63,184 nucleotides of DNA from Deltaproteobacteria bacterium (GTDB lineage Bacteria > Desulfobacterota > Desulfobacteria > Desulfobacterales > Desulfosarcinaceae). Where the stretch lies: assembly GCA_020444075.1 (NCBI GenBank), contig JAHLLR010000025.1, positions 1 to 63,184 of the forward strand, in the 5' to 3' direction. The notes under the pieces were generated by a model that was given only the letters and a program-made list of their open reading frames with translations, searched no databases and had not been told where the DNA came from. Positions 37,404-46,298 of the stretch are shown one piece after another (the first letter of the stretch is position 1; every line of letters starts with the position of its first letter). Both the position numbers and the translations under genes were made by a program.

Positions 37404-38342
37404 ATGGACCTGTGGCAGCTTCAAATTTTCTGCAAGGTGGTGGACCTCAAGAGCTTTTCGCGGGCGGGCCGGGCGGTGCACCTCTCCCAGCCCACCGTCT
37501 CCAGCCACATCAAGGATCTGGAAGATCACTTGGATTGCCGGCTGATCGACCGCCTGGCCAAGGAGGCCCTGCCCACGAAGGCCGGACGCCTGCTTTACCG
37601 CTACGCCAAACGGATGATCACCTTGCGCGAGGAAGCCGAAAGCGCCATGGCCGAGTTCAAGGGAAAGGTCAAGGGCAGCCTGAATCTGGGAGGGAGCACG
37701 ATCCCCGGCGCCTTTGTGCTGCCGGCGATCATCGGCGCCTTTACCAGGCGCTTTCCGGAAGTTAACGTCAGCCTCACCATTGCCGACACCCGTCAGATCA
37801 TTGAGGCGATTCTATCCGGCGATCTGGAACTGGGTGTGGTGGGGGCCGTTTCCACCAATCCAAGCATTTTGCAGACTCATTTGGTGGACGATGAAATGTG
37901 CCTGGTGGTGCCGAGCGATCACCGGTGGTCCGGGAAAAAGCGGGTCACCACAAAACAGCTGTTCACCGAGCCCTTTATCATCCGCGAGCACGGATCGGGG
38001 ACCCTCAAATCCATCCAGACCAGTTTTTCCGAAGGGGGGTTGAACATCAATGATTTGAAGGTGGTGGCCCGTATCGGCAGCACCGAAGCGATCCGCCAGG
38101 CGATCAAAAACCGCATGGGGGTATCGATTCTTTCGGCTATCGCGGTGTCCGACGATGTGGCGGCGGGCAATCTGAAAACATTGACCATTGATGGCCTGAA
38201 TCTCAAGCGGGCCTTTTACCTCACCCACCATCGGCACCGAAGCATCTCCCCTTTATGCCAGACCTTTATCGAGTTCATCAACAGCCAGATCCCAACCCAA
38301 AATCTGACGGTATCAAGTGGTTTTGACAGCCTGACAAAGTGA
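37404..38342 (+). CDS. LysR-family regulator, possibly selenium-associated
   Basis: 312 residues with an N-terminal winged helix-turn-helix (FCKVVDLKSFSRAGRAVHLSQPTVSSHIKDLE) and a LysR substrate-binding domain from about residue 90. The sequence resembles the LysR group of sulfate reducers that is annotated as selenium metabolism-associated; I recall this from family similarity and cannot confirm it here. There is no divergent target gene; it lies directly behind coaD and is probably read with it. The C-terminal 20 residues are unusually polar. Confidence 0.85.
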   Translation: MDLWQLQIFCKVVDLKSFSRAGRAVHLSQPTVSSHIKDLEDHLDCRLIDRLAKEALPTKAGRLLYRYAKRMITLREEAESAMAEFKGKVKGSLNLGGSTIPGAFVLPAIIGAFTRRFPEVNVSLTIADTRQIIEAILSGDLELGVVGAVSTNPSILQTHLVDDEMCLVVPSDHRWSGKKRVTTKQLFTEPFIIREHGSGTLKSIQTSFSEGGLNINDLKVVARIGSTEAIRQAIKNRMGVSILSAIAVSDDVAAGNLKTLTIDGLNLKRAFYLTHHRHRSISPLCQTFIEFINSQIPTQNLTVSSGFDSLTK

Positions 38343-38387
38343 AGCACCTGTCGGCAGAATCGGACGAAGATCTTTTAGTTGAGGGCG

Positions 38388-39212
38388 TTAACTGAGGGTC
38401 AGGACACCGCTGCCTTCCGCTTGGGAGGCCACATGGAGTTTGACGCTGGCACCGTTAAGCGCGGTCTTTATCGCCCGTCTGGCTTTTTCCGGCGTATTGT
38501 TCTCCTCACTCAAGTGGGCCAGGATCACATGGGCCAACCGGTCATGCCGGAGCGATTCCAAGAGCAGGGCGGTGTCGTCATTCGAAAGATGGCCGCTTCG
38601 ACCACGGATGCGTTGTTTCAGAGGCCACGGGTAGGGTCCGTCGATCAACATCTGGGGATCATGGTTGGCTTCAAGGATAAGAATGTCACAGGCCGTCAGG
38701 TGGGTTTTCACCACCCCGCTGGCGACTCCCAGATCGGTGGCCACGCCCACTTTGGCACCATTGCCAGAAATGGTAAAGCCTGCCGGGTCTTCGGCGTCGT
38801 GTGAAATGGAAAAAGGGTGGATGTGCAGACTGCCTATGGCAAAAGCGCGCCCGCATGAGAATGGAACGACCCCGGGTAGTTTGCCCAACGCTTTTCCCGA
38901 TGCCTGCCGGGTTCCCTCATTGATGTAGACCGTCAGGCCAAAACGCCGGGAGAGGACCCCCACGCCATGGATGTGATCGGCGTGCTCGTGGGAAACGAGG
39001 ATGGCATCCAGGTTGTTGGAATCCAGGCCTTTAGAGGCCATCCGCCGTTGAATCTCTATCCCGGACAGACCGGCATCGATTAAAATGGCGGTTCGGCCAT
39101 CGGAGATGTAGGTAGCGTTTCCCCGGCTGCCGCTGGCCAGAACACTGACCGACAGACGGCGGCCATTGCCTTCGGCCGATACCCCGGATTCAGACGAATC
39201 TGACTTTTTCAT
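38388..39212 (-). CDS. YycJ/WalJ-type metallo-beta-lactamase hydrolase
   Basis: 274-residue MBL-fold protein: [13 protein letters not shown] near residue 25, the [10 protein letters not shown] metal motif near 75, [13 protein letters not shown] near 135, [10 protein letters not shown] near 175, and a terminal HLS metal ligand. This matches COG1235 (YycJ), proposed nucleases or phosphodiesterases. The first 18 residues are acidic and serine-rich and poorly conserved. It overlaps dut by four bases (ATGA), so the two are translationally coupled at the end of the pnp transcript. Confidence 0.88.
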   Translation of the reverse strand: MKKSDSSESGVSAEGNGRRLSVSVLASGSRGNATYISDGRTAILIDAGLSGIEIQRRMASKGLDSNNLDAILVSHEHADHIHGVGVLSRRFGLTVYINEGTRQASGKALGKLPGVVPFSCGRAFAIGSLHIHPFSISHDAEDPAGFTISGNGAKVGVATDLGVASGVVKTHLTACDILILEANHDPQMLIDGPYPWPLKQRIRGRSGHLSNDDTALLLESLRHDRLAHVILAHLSEENNTPEKARRAIKTALNGASVKLHVASQAEGSGVLTLS

Positions 39213-39667
39213 CGACCCGTGTGCCCAAAGCCGCCGACGCTGCGGTCGGTATCATCGAGTTGTTTAACGACATTGATCCGGGCCTGACAGACCTGCTGGA
39301 TAACCATCTGGGCGATGCGGTCACCCCGTTTGAGTGTCACCGGTTCCTGTCCCAGGTTGATCAGGGCGATCTTCACTTCTCCCCGGTAGTCGGCGTCGAT
39401 TGTTCCCGGCGCATTGATGATACTGATGCCGTGTTTGACCGCTAATCCGCTGCGGGGTCTGATCTGGGCTTCGAATCCGTTGGGAAGGGCCATGGCAAAC
39501 CCGGTGGGTACCAGGCTGATGCGACCAGGCGCCAGCACCAGATCATGGTCCAGGGCGGCACAGATGTCCATGCCGGAGCTCTGGGCGGTCATGTAACGGG
39601 GCAGCGGAATATCCTGATTTTTATCAGGGTCCAGCCTGAGGAAATCGATGGATGGTAAAGCGTGCAT
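39209..39667 (-). CDS. dut: dUTP diphosphatase
   Basis: Hydrolyses dUTP to dUMP and pyrophosphate, protecting DNA and feeding thymidylate synthesis. The 152 residues show the five trimeric dUTPase motifs: [42 protein letters not shown] and the C-terminal arm [11 protein letters not shown]. It complements the dCMP deaminase at 3300, so this organism has two dUMP routes. It lies 74 bases downstream of the M16 protease. Confidence 0.96.
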   Translation of the reverse strand: MHALPSIDFLRLDPDKNQDIPLPRYMTAQSSGMDICAALDHDLVLAPGRISLVPTGFAMALPNGFEAQIRPRSGLAVKHGISIINAPGTIDADYRGEVKIALINLGQEPVTLKRGDRIAQMVIQQVCQARINVVKQLDDTDRSVGGFGHTGR

Positions 39668-39741
39668 AGGAGATATTCGCAGGCAGTTGTTCAGGTTCGG
39701 TTAAAAACAGGCTGTCGTTGTCTCCCGGCGTTTCGGAGCCG

Positions 39742-41013
39742 CTACAGAGCCAGTCTTCCGGAAAGGTCGGTCCGGTCAACACCAGGCCCCAGCATGGTCA
39801 GGGCCGCATCGCCGCTGTCCCACAGATCTTCGGCCAGTGAAAGCAGGTCGGAAGCCGTAACGGCATCGATGTTGTCGATCACCGAATCTATGGGAATGAC
39901 CCCCCCGAAGCAGTATTCGTTCTGGGCCAATCGGACCATCTGATTGTCCGGACTTTCCGCTGCCATGAGAAGGTTGCCCTTGGTGAACTCCTTGGCATCC
40001 CTTAACACATCGTCAGGGACGGGCTCCCGTTTCAGCCTGCGGAACTGGTCCATGATCAAATCGACGCTGGCATCGAGGTCGGTGGGGGCCACCGCTGTGT
40101 AGACACCGAACATTCCGGTATCGGCAAAAGATGTTAAAAAAGAGTAGATGGAATAGGCCAGCCCCCGCTCTTCACGAATAATCTGAAAAAGTCGGGAACT
40201 CATGTTTCCCCCGAAAATGGTGTTGACCAGGGATGCGGCAAATCGGCGGGGATCGTCCACCGACACCCCGTTCATACCCAGGCAGATATGTGACTGTTCA
40301 AGATCCCGATGCTTCCGGATGATGCCGCACCCGGTTGCCGGCACATGCCGGGGTGCAAACCCGTTGCCGGCAGCGATAGTGGAAAAAACAGGCCCCACCT
40401 TTTCCACAAACCGATCATGATCCACATTGCCGGCAACGGCGACAATAATCCGGTCGGGCTGGTAGAGCCGCTTGAAAAACGCCTTGATGGTCTGGCTGTC
40501 AAACCCCAGAATGTTTTCCCGGGAGCCGAGGATGGAACGTCCCAGCGGATGGCCGCCCCAGAAAGCGGGTCCCATCATGGTGTGGACCCACTCCTCGGGG
40601 CTGTCCTCGATCATGCCGATCTCCTGGACAATTACCGGCCGTTCCCGCGCGACTTCTCTTTCATCGAAAACCGAATTCAGGAAAATGTCGGAGAGGATAT
40701 CCACCATGGTTTCCAGTTGGGTATCCAGCACCCGCGCATGGTAGCAGGTATGCTCCATGGAGGTGAAAGCGTTGGTCTGACCGCCGATGGCATCAAATTC
40801 CTTGGCGATCTGAAAAGCGTTGCGCCGAACCGTGCCCTTGAAGATCATGTGCTCGATGAAATGAGACAGACCGCTCTCGGCATCGGATTCGTCACGGGCT
40901 CCCACATGAACCCAGACCCCCATGGAAACGGAGCGCACGTGGGGCATGGTCATGGAAACGATGCGGACCCCGTTATCCAGGATGGTTTTATTGACCGTCG
41001 GATTCACGCTCAT
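39742..41013 (-). CDS. M16 family zinc protease (processing peptidase-like)
   Basis: 423-residue single-unit M16 peptidase with the inverted zinc motif HFIEH near residue 52 and the downstream glutamate in [15 protein letters not shown]. The glycine-rich R/Y pair region is present in the C-terminal half ([23 protein letters not shown]). It is like bacterial YmxG/PqqL relatives, and the position just after pnp is shared with Bacillus and many other bacteria. ATG 41013 ([15 protein letters not shown]) lies 26 bases inside pnp, so the genes overlap. No signal peptide is visible. Confidence 0.92.
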   Translation of the reverse strand: MSVNPTVNKTILDNGVRIVSMTMPHVRSVSMGVWVHVGARDESDAESGLSHFIEHMIFKGTVRRNAFQIAKEFDAIGGQTNAFTSMEHTCYHARVLDTQLETMVDILSDIFLNSVFDEREVARERPVIVQEIGMIEDSPEEWVHTMMGPAFWGGHPLGRSILGSRENILGFDSQTIKAFFKRLYQPDRIIVAVAGNVDHDRFVEKVGPVFSTIAAGNGFAPRHVPATGCGIIRKHRDLEQSHICLGMNGVSVDDPRRFAASLVNTIFGGNMSSRLFQIIREERGLAYSIYSFLTSFADTGMFGVYTAVAPTDLDASVDLIMDQFRRLKREPVPDDVLRDAKEFTKGNLLMAAESPDNQMVRLAQNEYCFGGVIPIDSVIDNIDAVTASDLLSLAEDLWDSGDAALTMLGPGVDRTDLSGRLAL

Positions 41014-43087
41014 CTTCCAGAACGGCCTTGTGACTGAGTCGGATCTTACCGTCCTTGGAGATTTCAAGGACTTTGACTTTCAAGGTATCCCCCTCTTTGA
41101 CCACGTCGGTCACCTTGCCAACCCGGTGGTTGGCCAGCTGGCTGATGTGAACCAGTCCATCGGTGCCGGGAACAATCTGGACAAAAGCCCCGAAATCGGT
41201 GGTCTTGACCACTTTCCCCTCGTACACGGCACCCACTTCAGGCTCCATGGTCAGCGTCTCCACTTGCAGCCGGGCGGCCTCGCCATCTTCGGCCGATGTG
41301 GCGGCAATCTTCACCAGACCGCTGTCATCGATCTCGATCTTGGTGTTGGTTTCGCTCTGAATGGCCCGGATCACCTTGCCTCCGGGGCCGATGATGTCAC
41401 GAATTTTGTCCGGGTTGATCTTGATCGAGATAATTTTCGGCGCAAAGGGAGAAATTTCCTCGCGGGGAGCGGCTAATGCCTGGAGCATCTTGTCCAGTAT
41501 GTGCAGCCGGCCCGCCTTCGCCTGATCCAGCGCACGTTCCATGATATCCCGGGAAAGTTCGTGAATCTTGATGTCCATCTGAAGGGCTGTGATGCCTTCG
41601 GCCGTGCCGGTCACCTTGAAGTCCATATCTCCGGTATGATCTTCGTCACCCAGGATGTCGGAAAGGATTACCACCTGGTCACCCTCTTTCACCAGTCCCA
41701 TGGCAATGCCCGACACGGGCGCTTTGATCGGCACGCCGCCGTCCATCATCGCCAGTATCCCGGAACAGACGGTTCCCATGGATGAAGAACCGTTGGACTC
41801 CAGTACTTCGGAAACGATGCGAATCGTATAGTCAAAATCCTCTTTATCCGGAAGCACCCGTTCTATGGCACGTGTGGAGAGGCCGCCATGGCCGATGTCC
41901 CGCCGGCTGGGGGACCCCACCCGCTTGACCTCCCCCACCGAGTAGGGAGGAAAGTTGTAGTGAAGCATAAAGGGACGGTTCTCCTCGCCACTGAGGGTTT
42001 CCACCCGTTGCTCGTCTCCACCCGCACCCAGGGTCAGGATCCCGAGCACCTGGGTCTCGCCTCGAGTGAACAGGGCACTGCCGTGGGGCCGGGGCAGGAC
42101 ACCCACTTCGCAGGTGATGGGTCTGATTTCGTCGAACCGCCGGTTATCGATACGACGGCCCTCTTTGAGAATCATGTCCCTGCAAATCTGCTTCTGGAGG
42201 TCGCCAAGAACGGCGCTGATCTCTTCGCGCCGATCCGCCATCTCCTCACCCAACGATTCGACAATTTGCGACTTGACCGTTCGCACGGCCTCGTAACGCT
42301 TCATCTTCTCAGGGATGATCAGGGCCTCATGCAAGGGTGCAGAGGCCTTTTCCCGTAACATATCCACCAGAGCCGGATCTTTTTCCGGCGGGATAAAGAT
42401 CCGCTTGGGCTTGCCGATTTTCGCTTTGAGCTGCTCCTGGATATCGATGATGGGTTGAATGGCCTTGTGGCCGAAGAAAATGGCCTCCAGCATGTCCGCC
42501 TCACTGACCACATCGCCGCCGCCTTCGACCATGACCACACCCGTGCGGGAACCGGCAATCATGATATTGACATCGCTTTCCGCCATCTGGGGAAGGGTGG
42601 GATTGGCCACAAATTGACCGTCGATGCGTCCCACACGGACACTGGCAATAGGTCCGGCAAAGGGGATGTCCGAAATTTCCAGCGCCGCCGATGCGCCCAC
42701 CATGGCCAGCATATCGGAATCATTCTCCTGATCCATGGAAAGCACCGTGGCAATAACCTGGGTCTCAAAACGGTACTCCTTGGGAAACAACGGTCGAATG
42801 GGGCGATCGATCAGACGGGCGGTAAGGGTTTCCTTCTCGCTGGGACGTCCGATCTCCCTTCGAAAGTAATTGCCCGGAATTCGTCCGGCCGCATAGATTT
42901 TTTCCTGATATTCCACGGAAAGGGGCAGGAAATCGACATCTCTCTCGTTAGTGGCGGAAACCGCCGTTACCAGAACCACCGTATCGCCGTACTGAACCAC
43001 GACGGATCCGGATGCCTGTTTGGCGACCTTGCCTGCCTGGATGCTAAGAGACTTGCCCCCGACATCCGCTTTGAATGTATATTCCAT
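40988..43087 (-). CDS. pnp: Polynucleotide phosphorylase
   Basis: 3'-5' phosphorolytic exoribonuclease of the degradosome. 699 residues: two RNase PH domains ([44 protein letters not shown]), then KH ([21 protein letters not shown] near 560) and S1 ([33 protein letters not shown] near 625). It follows rpsO after 205 bases that contain two hairpins, as in the E. coli rpsO-pnp arrangement, where RNase III processing and PNPase autoregulation act. Confidence 0.97.
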   Translation of the reverse strand: MEYTFKADVGGKSLSIQAGKVAKQASGSVVVQYGDTVVLVTAVSATNERDVDFLPLSVEYQEKIYAAGRIPGNYFRREIGRPSEKETLTARLIDRPIRPLFPKEYRFETQVIATVLSMDQENDSDMLAMVGASAALEISDIPFAGPIASVRVGRIDGQFVANPTLPQMAESDVNIMIAGSRTGVVMVEGGGDVVSEADMLEAIFFGHKAIQPIIDIQEQLKAKIGKPKRIFIPPEKDPALVDMLREKASAPLHEALIIPEKMKRYEAVRTVKSQIVESLGEEMADRREEISAVLGDLQKQICRDMILKEGRRIDNRRFDEIRPITCEVGVLPRPHGSALFTRGETQVLGILTLGAGGDEQRVETLSGEENRPFMLHYNFPPYSVGEVKRVGSPSRRDIGHGGLSTRAIERVLPDKEDFDYTIRIVSEVLESNGSSSMGTVCSGILAMMDGGVPIKAPVSGIAMGLVKEGDQVVILSDILGDEDHTGDMDFKVTGTAEGITALQMDIKIHELSRDIMERALDQAKAGRLHILDKMLQALAAPREEISPFAPKIISIKINPDKIRDIIGPGGKVIRAIQSETNTKIEIDDSGLVKIAATSAEDGEAARLQVETLTMEPEVGAVYEGKVVKTTDFGAFVQIVPGTDGLVHISQLANHRVGKVTDVVKEGDTLKVKVLEISKDGKIRLSHKAVLEDERESDGQ

Positions 43088-43165
43088 TAGAATTCTTTCT
43101 CCTGATAATATTCCGGCAGCGGATAAAACACCGACCGTTGCCTGTAGGATTGCCGGTGGTCAGGT

Positions 43166-43278
43166 TTGTGGCCGAACACCGGGCCACAAGATAGACGTAT
43201 CCACCTCGGCAACAGCCAAACTGTTGGTGGCCGCATCCGCTGAAACCGGCAACAGGTGTGCGGCAACTGTCCGTTGCC
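43166..43278 (-). promoter_or_regulatory. Hairpins in the rpsO-pnp intergenic region
   Basis: Two perfect stems lie in the 205-base gap. One, 14 bases after the rpsO stop, pairs 43262-43267 with 43273-43278 (GGCAAC/GTTGCC, 5-base loop). The other pairs 43166-43173 with 43182-43189 (TTGTGGCC/GGCCACAA, 8-base loop), about 80 bases upstream of pnp. No T-run follows either. By analogy with E. coli they could be RNA-processing sites; the sequences themselves are not the E. coli ones. Confidence 0.45.
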
Positions 43279-43292
43279 GTTGTCGAATCACC

Positions 43293-43562
43293 TTAGCGCC
43301 GCAGCCCAAGGGTTTCGATAATAGAACGGTAGCGCTGAACGTCATTGCCCTTGACGTAATTGAGCAGTCTGCGACGCTTGCCAACCAGCATCAGCAATCC
43401 CCGGCGGGAATGGTGATCCTTTTTGTGTATTTTCAGATGCTCGGTCAGATAGGAAATCCGATGGGTAAGCAGACCGATCTGGACTTCCGGAGAACCCGTA
43501 TCGGAGTCGTGCTGTTTGTATTTTTCAATGAGTTCTTTTTTGGTTTCCGCTGTATACGCCAA
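43293..43562 (-). CDS. rpsO: 30S ribosomal protein S15
   Basis: Binds the central domain of 16S rRNA early in 30S assembly. The start is TTG 43562, with AAGGAGG eight bases upstream, giving 89 residues, the canonical S15 length. The frame is open 48 bases upstream but those codons carry the ribosome site itself. The core [19 protein letters not shown] and [25 protein letters not shown] are typical. It sits between truB and pnp, in conserved order. Confidence 0.96.
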   Translation of the reverse strand: MAYTAETKKELIEKYKQHDSDTGSPEVQIGLLTHRISYLTEHLKIHKKDHHSRRGLLMLVGKRRRLLNYVKGNDVQRYRSIIETLGLRR

Positions 43563-43694
43563 TGTTCCGTCCTCCTTAAAATGGTTACTGACTAACGTTT
43601 TGCTTTCCATCTGGGTTTCAACCGGGCGGCCGCATCATGACCGACGGTTTCTAAAATCAGTTAATATCACTATACAATCTTGTTATTATCACCT

Positions 43695-44606
43695 TTACGC
43701 CGAAAAAACACAACAATAATTATAGCTGGCCGTTGCCGGCGATTCAGCCAGCACGGCGATCAGACGGCCGTTTGGGTCCACCACCTTAAATACGCCTTGT
43801 TCAGTCACCTGCGGTGGAATCGGAAGGTCTGCTTCCAACAGCTTAGTGCCATTGAGGATCCTTTTGGCCAGCAGATCATCAACCACCGCAGCAGGCATGA
43901 ATGGCAACGCTTCATTCATGGGGATCACCGCTTCGCCCAACCACCCCTGCTCTCTGAATTCCGCCAGCTTCTCCAAGCTGAAGGCCGCATCGATGGAAAA
44001 ACCGCAACTGGCTGTTCGGCAAAGCGCTTTGAGATGCCCGCCACAGCCCAGTTTTCGACCGATGTCAGCACACAGCGTGCGGACATAGGTGCCGGATGAA
44101 CAGGATACCGAGAACCGGACCGCCGGCAGGCTCACGTCGAGAATCTCCAGGTGGTTAATCCGTACCGGCCGGGCCGGCTTTTCCACGGGCGCTCCCCGGC
44201 GGGCCAATTTGTAAAGCGGTGTCCCTTGGTGTTTCAGGGCCGAGTAGATCGGGGGAACCTGGGTGATGGTTCCCACAAACCGCGCCGCCATCTCCCGCAC
44301 CTGTCCCTCAGATATGCCATCCAGTGGATGCCGCTCAATGACCTTTCCCGTCGCATCCTGGGTGTCAGTCACTATACCCAGGGCCAGTTCCGCCTCGTAA
44401 ACCTTGTCACCCTTGAGAAAAAACTGGGAAAGCCGGGTAGCCTGGTTGATGCAACAGATCAGGACACCGGTAGCAAAGGGATCCAGCGTCCCGGTATGGC
44501 CGACCTTATTAACCCCGAAAATTCTCTTGACCCGGGCGACAACACCAGCGGAGGAAATCCCCTTGGGTTTGTCGACCACGACAATTCCGTTTAGTTCAGG
44601 TGGCAT
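43695..44606 (-). CDS. truB: tRNA pseudouridine(55) synthase
   Basis: Forms pseudouridine 55 in the T-loop of tRNAs. 303 residues with GIVVVDKPKGISS near residue 7, the catalytic Asp in GHTGTLDPFATGVL near 42, and SSGTYVRTLCADIG near 170, then a C-terminal TruB/PUA-type extension. It overlaps nrnA by 16 bases. The 132 bases to rpsO are AT-rich and may carry an additional promoter, but no clear -35/-10 pair is seen. Confidence 0.95.
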   Translation of the reverse strand: MPPELNGIVVVDKPKGISSAGVVARVKRIFGVNKVGHTGTLDPFATGVLICCINQATRLSQFFLKGDKVYEAELALGIVTDTQDATGKVIERHPLDGISEGQVREMAARFVGTITQVPPIYSALKHQGTPLYKLARRGAPVEKPARPVRINHLEILDVSLPAVRFSVSCSSGTYVRTLCADIGRKLGCGGHLKALCRTASCGFSIDAAFSLEKLAEFREQGWLGEAVIPMNEALPFMPAAVVDDLLAKRILNGTKLLEADLPIPPQVTEQGVFKVVDPNGRLIAVLAESPATASYNYCCVFSA

Positions 44607-45586
44607 GTGCCCCTAAAACCTTCGGACAGGCTGTAGATCGTCTTCTTTAATTCCGCCAGACTGGACTCCACTGAAAATCCGGCGGCTCCGGCATGGCCTC
44701 CTCCACCGAAATCCGATGCAATGCGGGCAACATCCACGCTGCCGTCCGAACGAAGACTCACGTGGAATCGTTTTCGGCCCCTCGACACGTTATTTCCATT
44801 TTCCAGCTCATGGATAAGGGCGGCGACCTTCACATCCTGAATCCGCCGGGCGTAGTTGATCAGGCCATCCGCATCTTCGGGCTGGGTACCGGTGTCTGAC
44901 AGCATCTCCCGGGTAACCGTCATGATGGAGATGTGCCCGTTGCTGGATATCTCGATGGAATCCAGCGCCAGGTTGAGCAGTTTGATCCGTCCCAGGGAAT
45001 AGGTGCCGTATACATGCCGGGCCACTGCGGACGGGTTCACGCCAATAGCCACCATGGCCTCGCAGATGGAAAATGCCGCGCGGTTGGTGTTGGAGAACCG
45101 GAATGAACCTGTATCCGTCAGAATGCCGGTGTAAATCGCCGTGGCCATCTCAACATTTAATTCCAGACCCATGGCGTGAATCAACCGATAGATAATTTCT
45201 GACGTGGCGCAGGCATTCACATCCACCAGATGGTACTGCCCGAATCGAGTATTGGTCGTGTGATGATCGATATTAACAATGGTCGGTATGGTGGTGATGG
45301 CATCAACTGCCGATCCAACACGGTCAAGGCCCCCGCAGTCCAGTATCACCGCCGTATCGAAGCCAGCCACATCCGTCAGTTCTCTCTGTATGGTGTCCAC
45401 CAAAGGAAGAAACCGGTATACGGCGGGGATGGCGCTCTCATTGTAGCGCGTCACCTCGCACCCTATCCGTTCCAGTGCAATACCCATGGCCAGCAGGGAG
45501 CCGATGGCATCGCCGTCCGGCTTGGCGTGGGATGCCACCAGAACGCGGCTACTGGTCGTCAGTTGTTGGATTATTTTTTTCATCAT
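44591..45586 (-). CDS. nrnA: DHH-family oligoribonuclease/pAp phosphatase NrnA
   Basis: 331-residue DHH/DHHA1 phosphoesterase predicted to degrade nanoRNAs and pAp. Motifs: SHAKPDGDAIGS near residue 19, ILDCGG near 87, the signature NIDHHTTN near 112, and the DHHA1 glycine motif GGGGHAGAAGFS near 295. It overlaps rbfA by 38 bases and truB by 16. This is an unusually compact stretch and implies translational coupling. pAp removal matters in sulfur-assimilating cells. Confidence 0.92.
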   Translation of the reverse strand: MMKKIIQQLTTSSRVLVASHAKPDGDAIGSLLAMGIALERIGCEVTRYNESAIPAVYRFLPLVDTIQRELTDVAGFDTAVILDCGGLDRVGSAVDAITTIPTIVNIDHHTTNTRFGQYHLVDVNACATSEIIYRLIHAMGLELNVEMATAIYTGILTDTGSFRFSNTNRAAFSICEAMVAIGVNPSAVARHVYGTYSLGRIKLLNLALDSIEISSNGHISIMTVTREMLSDTGTQPEDADGLINYARRIQDVKVAALIHELENGNNVSRGRKRFHVSLRSDGSVDVARIASDFGGGGHAGAAGFSVESSLAELKKTIYSLSEGFRGTCHLN

Positions 45587-45935
45587 TGGTTTGAAGGGAT
45601 TTCAGGACCCGGTTGATGTGGGCCCCATAGTCAAACGATGCATCGTAAAAAAATTTCAAGTCCGGCATGTATCGAAGCCCAAGTTCTCTGGCCAGTTCCC
45701 GCTTGATAAACCCCTTGGCACTCTCAAACCCCGCCAGGAGATTCTGTTCATCTTGGGCACCACCTGGAGCGGTAAAGTAAACCTTGGCGATCCGCAGGTC
45801 GCGGCTCATGGTCACCCCGGAAATGGTGGCCAGGGCCAGCCGGGGGTCGTTGATGCCCTTTCGGATCAAGCCGGCCAGTACTTTCTGAACCTGTCCGCCG
45901 ACTCTTTCCGCTCGATTGAATGATTTGGCTGCCAC
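45549..45935 (-). CDS. rbfA: Ribosome-binding factor A
   Basis: Late 30S assembly and cold-adaptation factor with a KH-like fold. 128 residues starting at GTG 45935. It shows RAERVGGQVQKVLAGLIRKGINDPRL at the N-terminus, SRDLRIAKVYFT near 50 and the conserved LGLRYMPDLKFFYD. The C-terminus extends 38 bases into nrnA. It lies in the standard infB-(ylxP)-rbfA-truB order. Confidence 0.94.
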   Translation of the reverse strand: MAAKSFNRAERVGGQVQKVLAGLIRKGINDPRLALATISGVTMSRDLRIAKVYFTAPGGAQDEQNLLAGFESAKGFIKRELARELGLRYMPDLKFFYDASFDYGAHINRVLKSLQTNDEKNNPTTDDQ

Positions 45936-46001
45936 GTTGGTCTCACATTCGATCCGGTCACCGAATCGTCATTTGCCGGCAAGACACCGTTGGGTTGCCG
46001 G

Positions 46002-46289
46002 TCACAGGGAGATGATTTCCAGCTGGGTGTCAATCATTTCCGCAAGCCCCAGGTCTTCGGCAAAATTAAACAGTTTATCCAGTTTTGCATTGATCAGGCG
46101 GCGGTCGCTGCCAACCAGACTGACACCAATGACCGCCCGCTGGTAGATGTCATTGTCCGCCACCTCGGCCACCGAGGCATTAAAGTGGTTTCGAATGCGG
46201 GCAACGATAGCCTTGACAACCTTGCGTTTTTCCTTCAGGGAGTTGCACTGATGAATCCTGAAAGCAATGTATCCGACGCCTACAACCAT
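46002..46289 (-). CDS. DUF503 protein (YlxP-like)
   Basis: 95-residue small protein of the DUF503 family (YlxP in Bacillus), usually found between infB and rbfA; function is uncertain, with links to ribosome maturation. It begins MVVGVGYIAFRIHQCNSLKEKRKVVKAIVARIRNHF, and ends in the ferredoxin-like second half with RLINAKLDKLF. It starts 9 bases after infB. Confidence 0.9.
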   Translation of the reverse strand: MVVGVGYIAFRIHQCNSLKEKRKVVKAIVARIRNHFNASVAEVADNDIYQRAVIGVSLVGSDRRLINAKLDKLFNFAEDLGLAEMIDTQLEIISL

Positions 46290-46298
46290 TGTGGTTCA

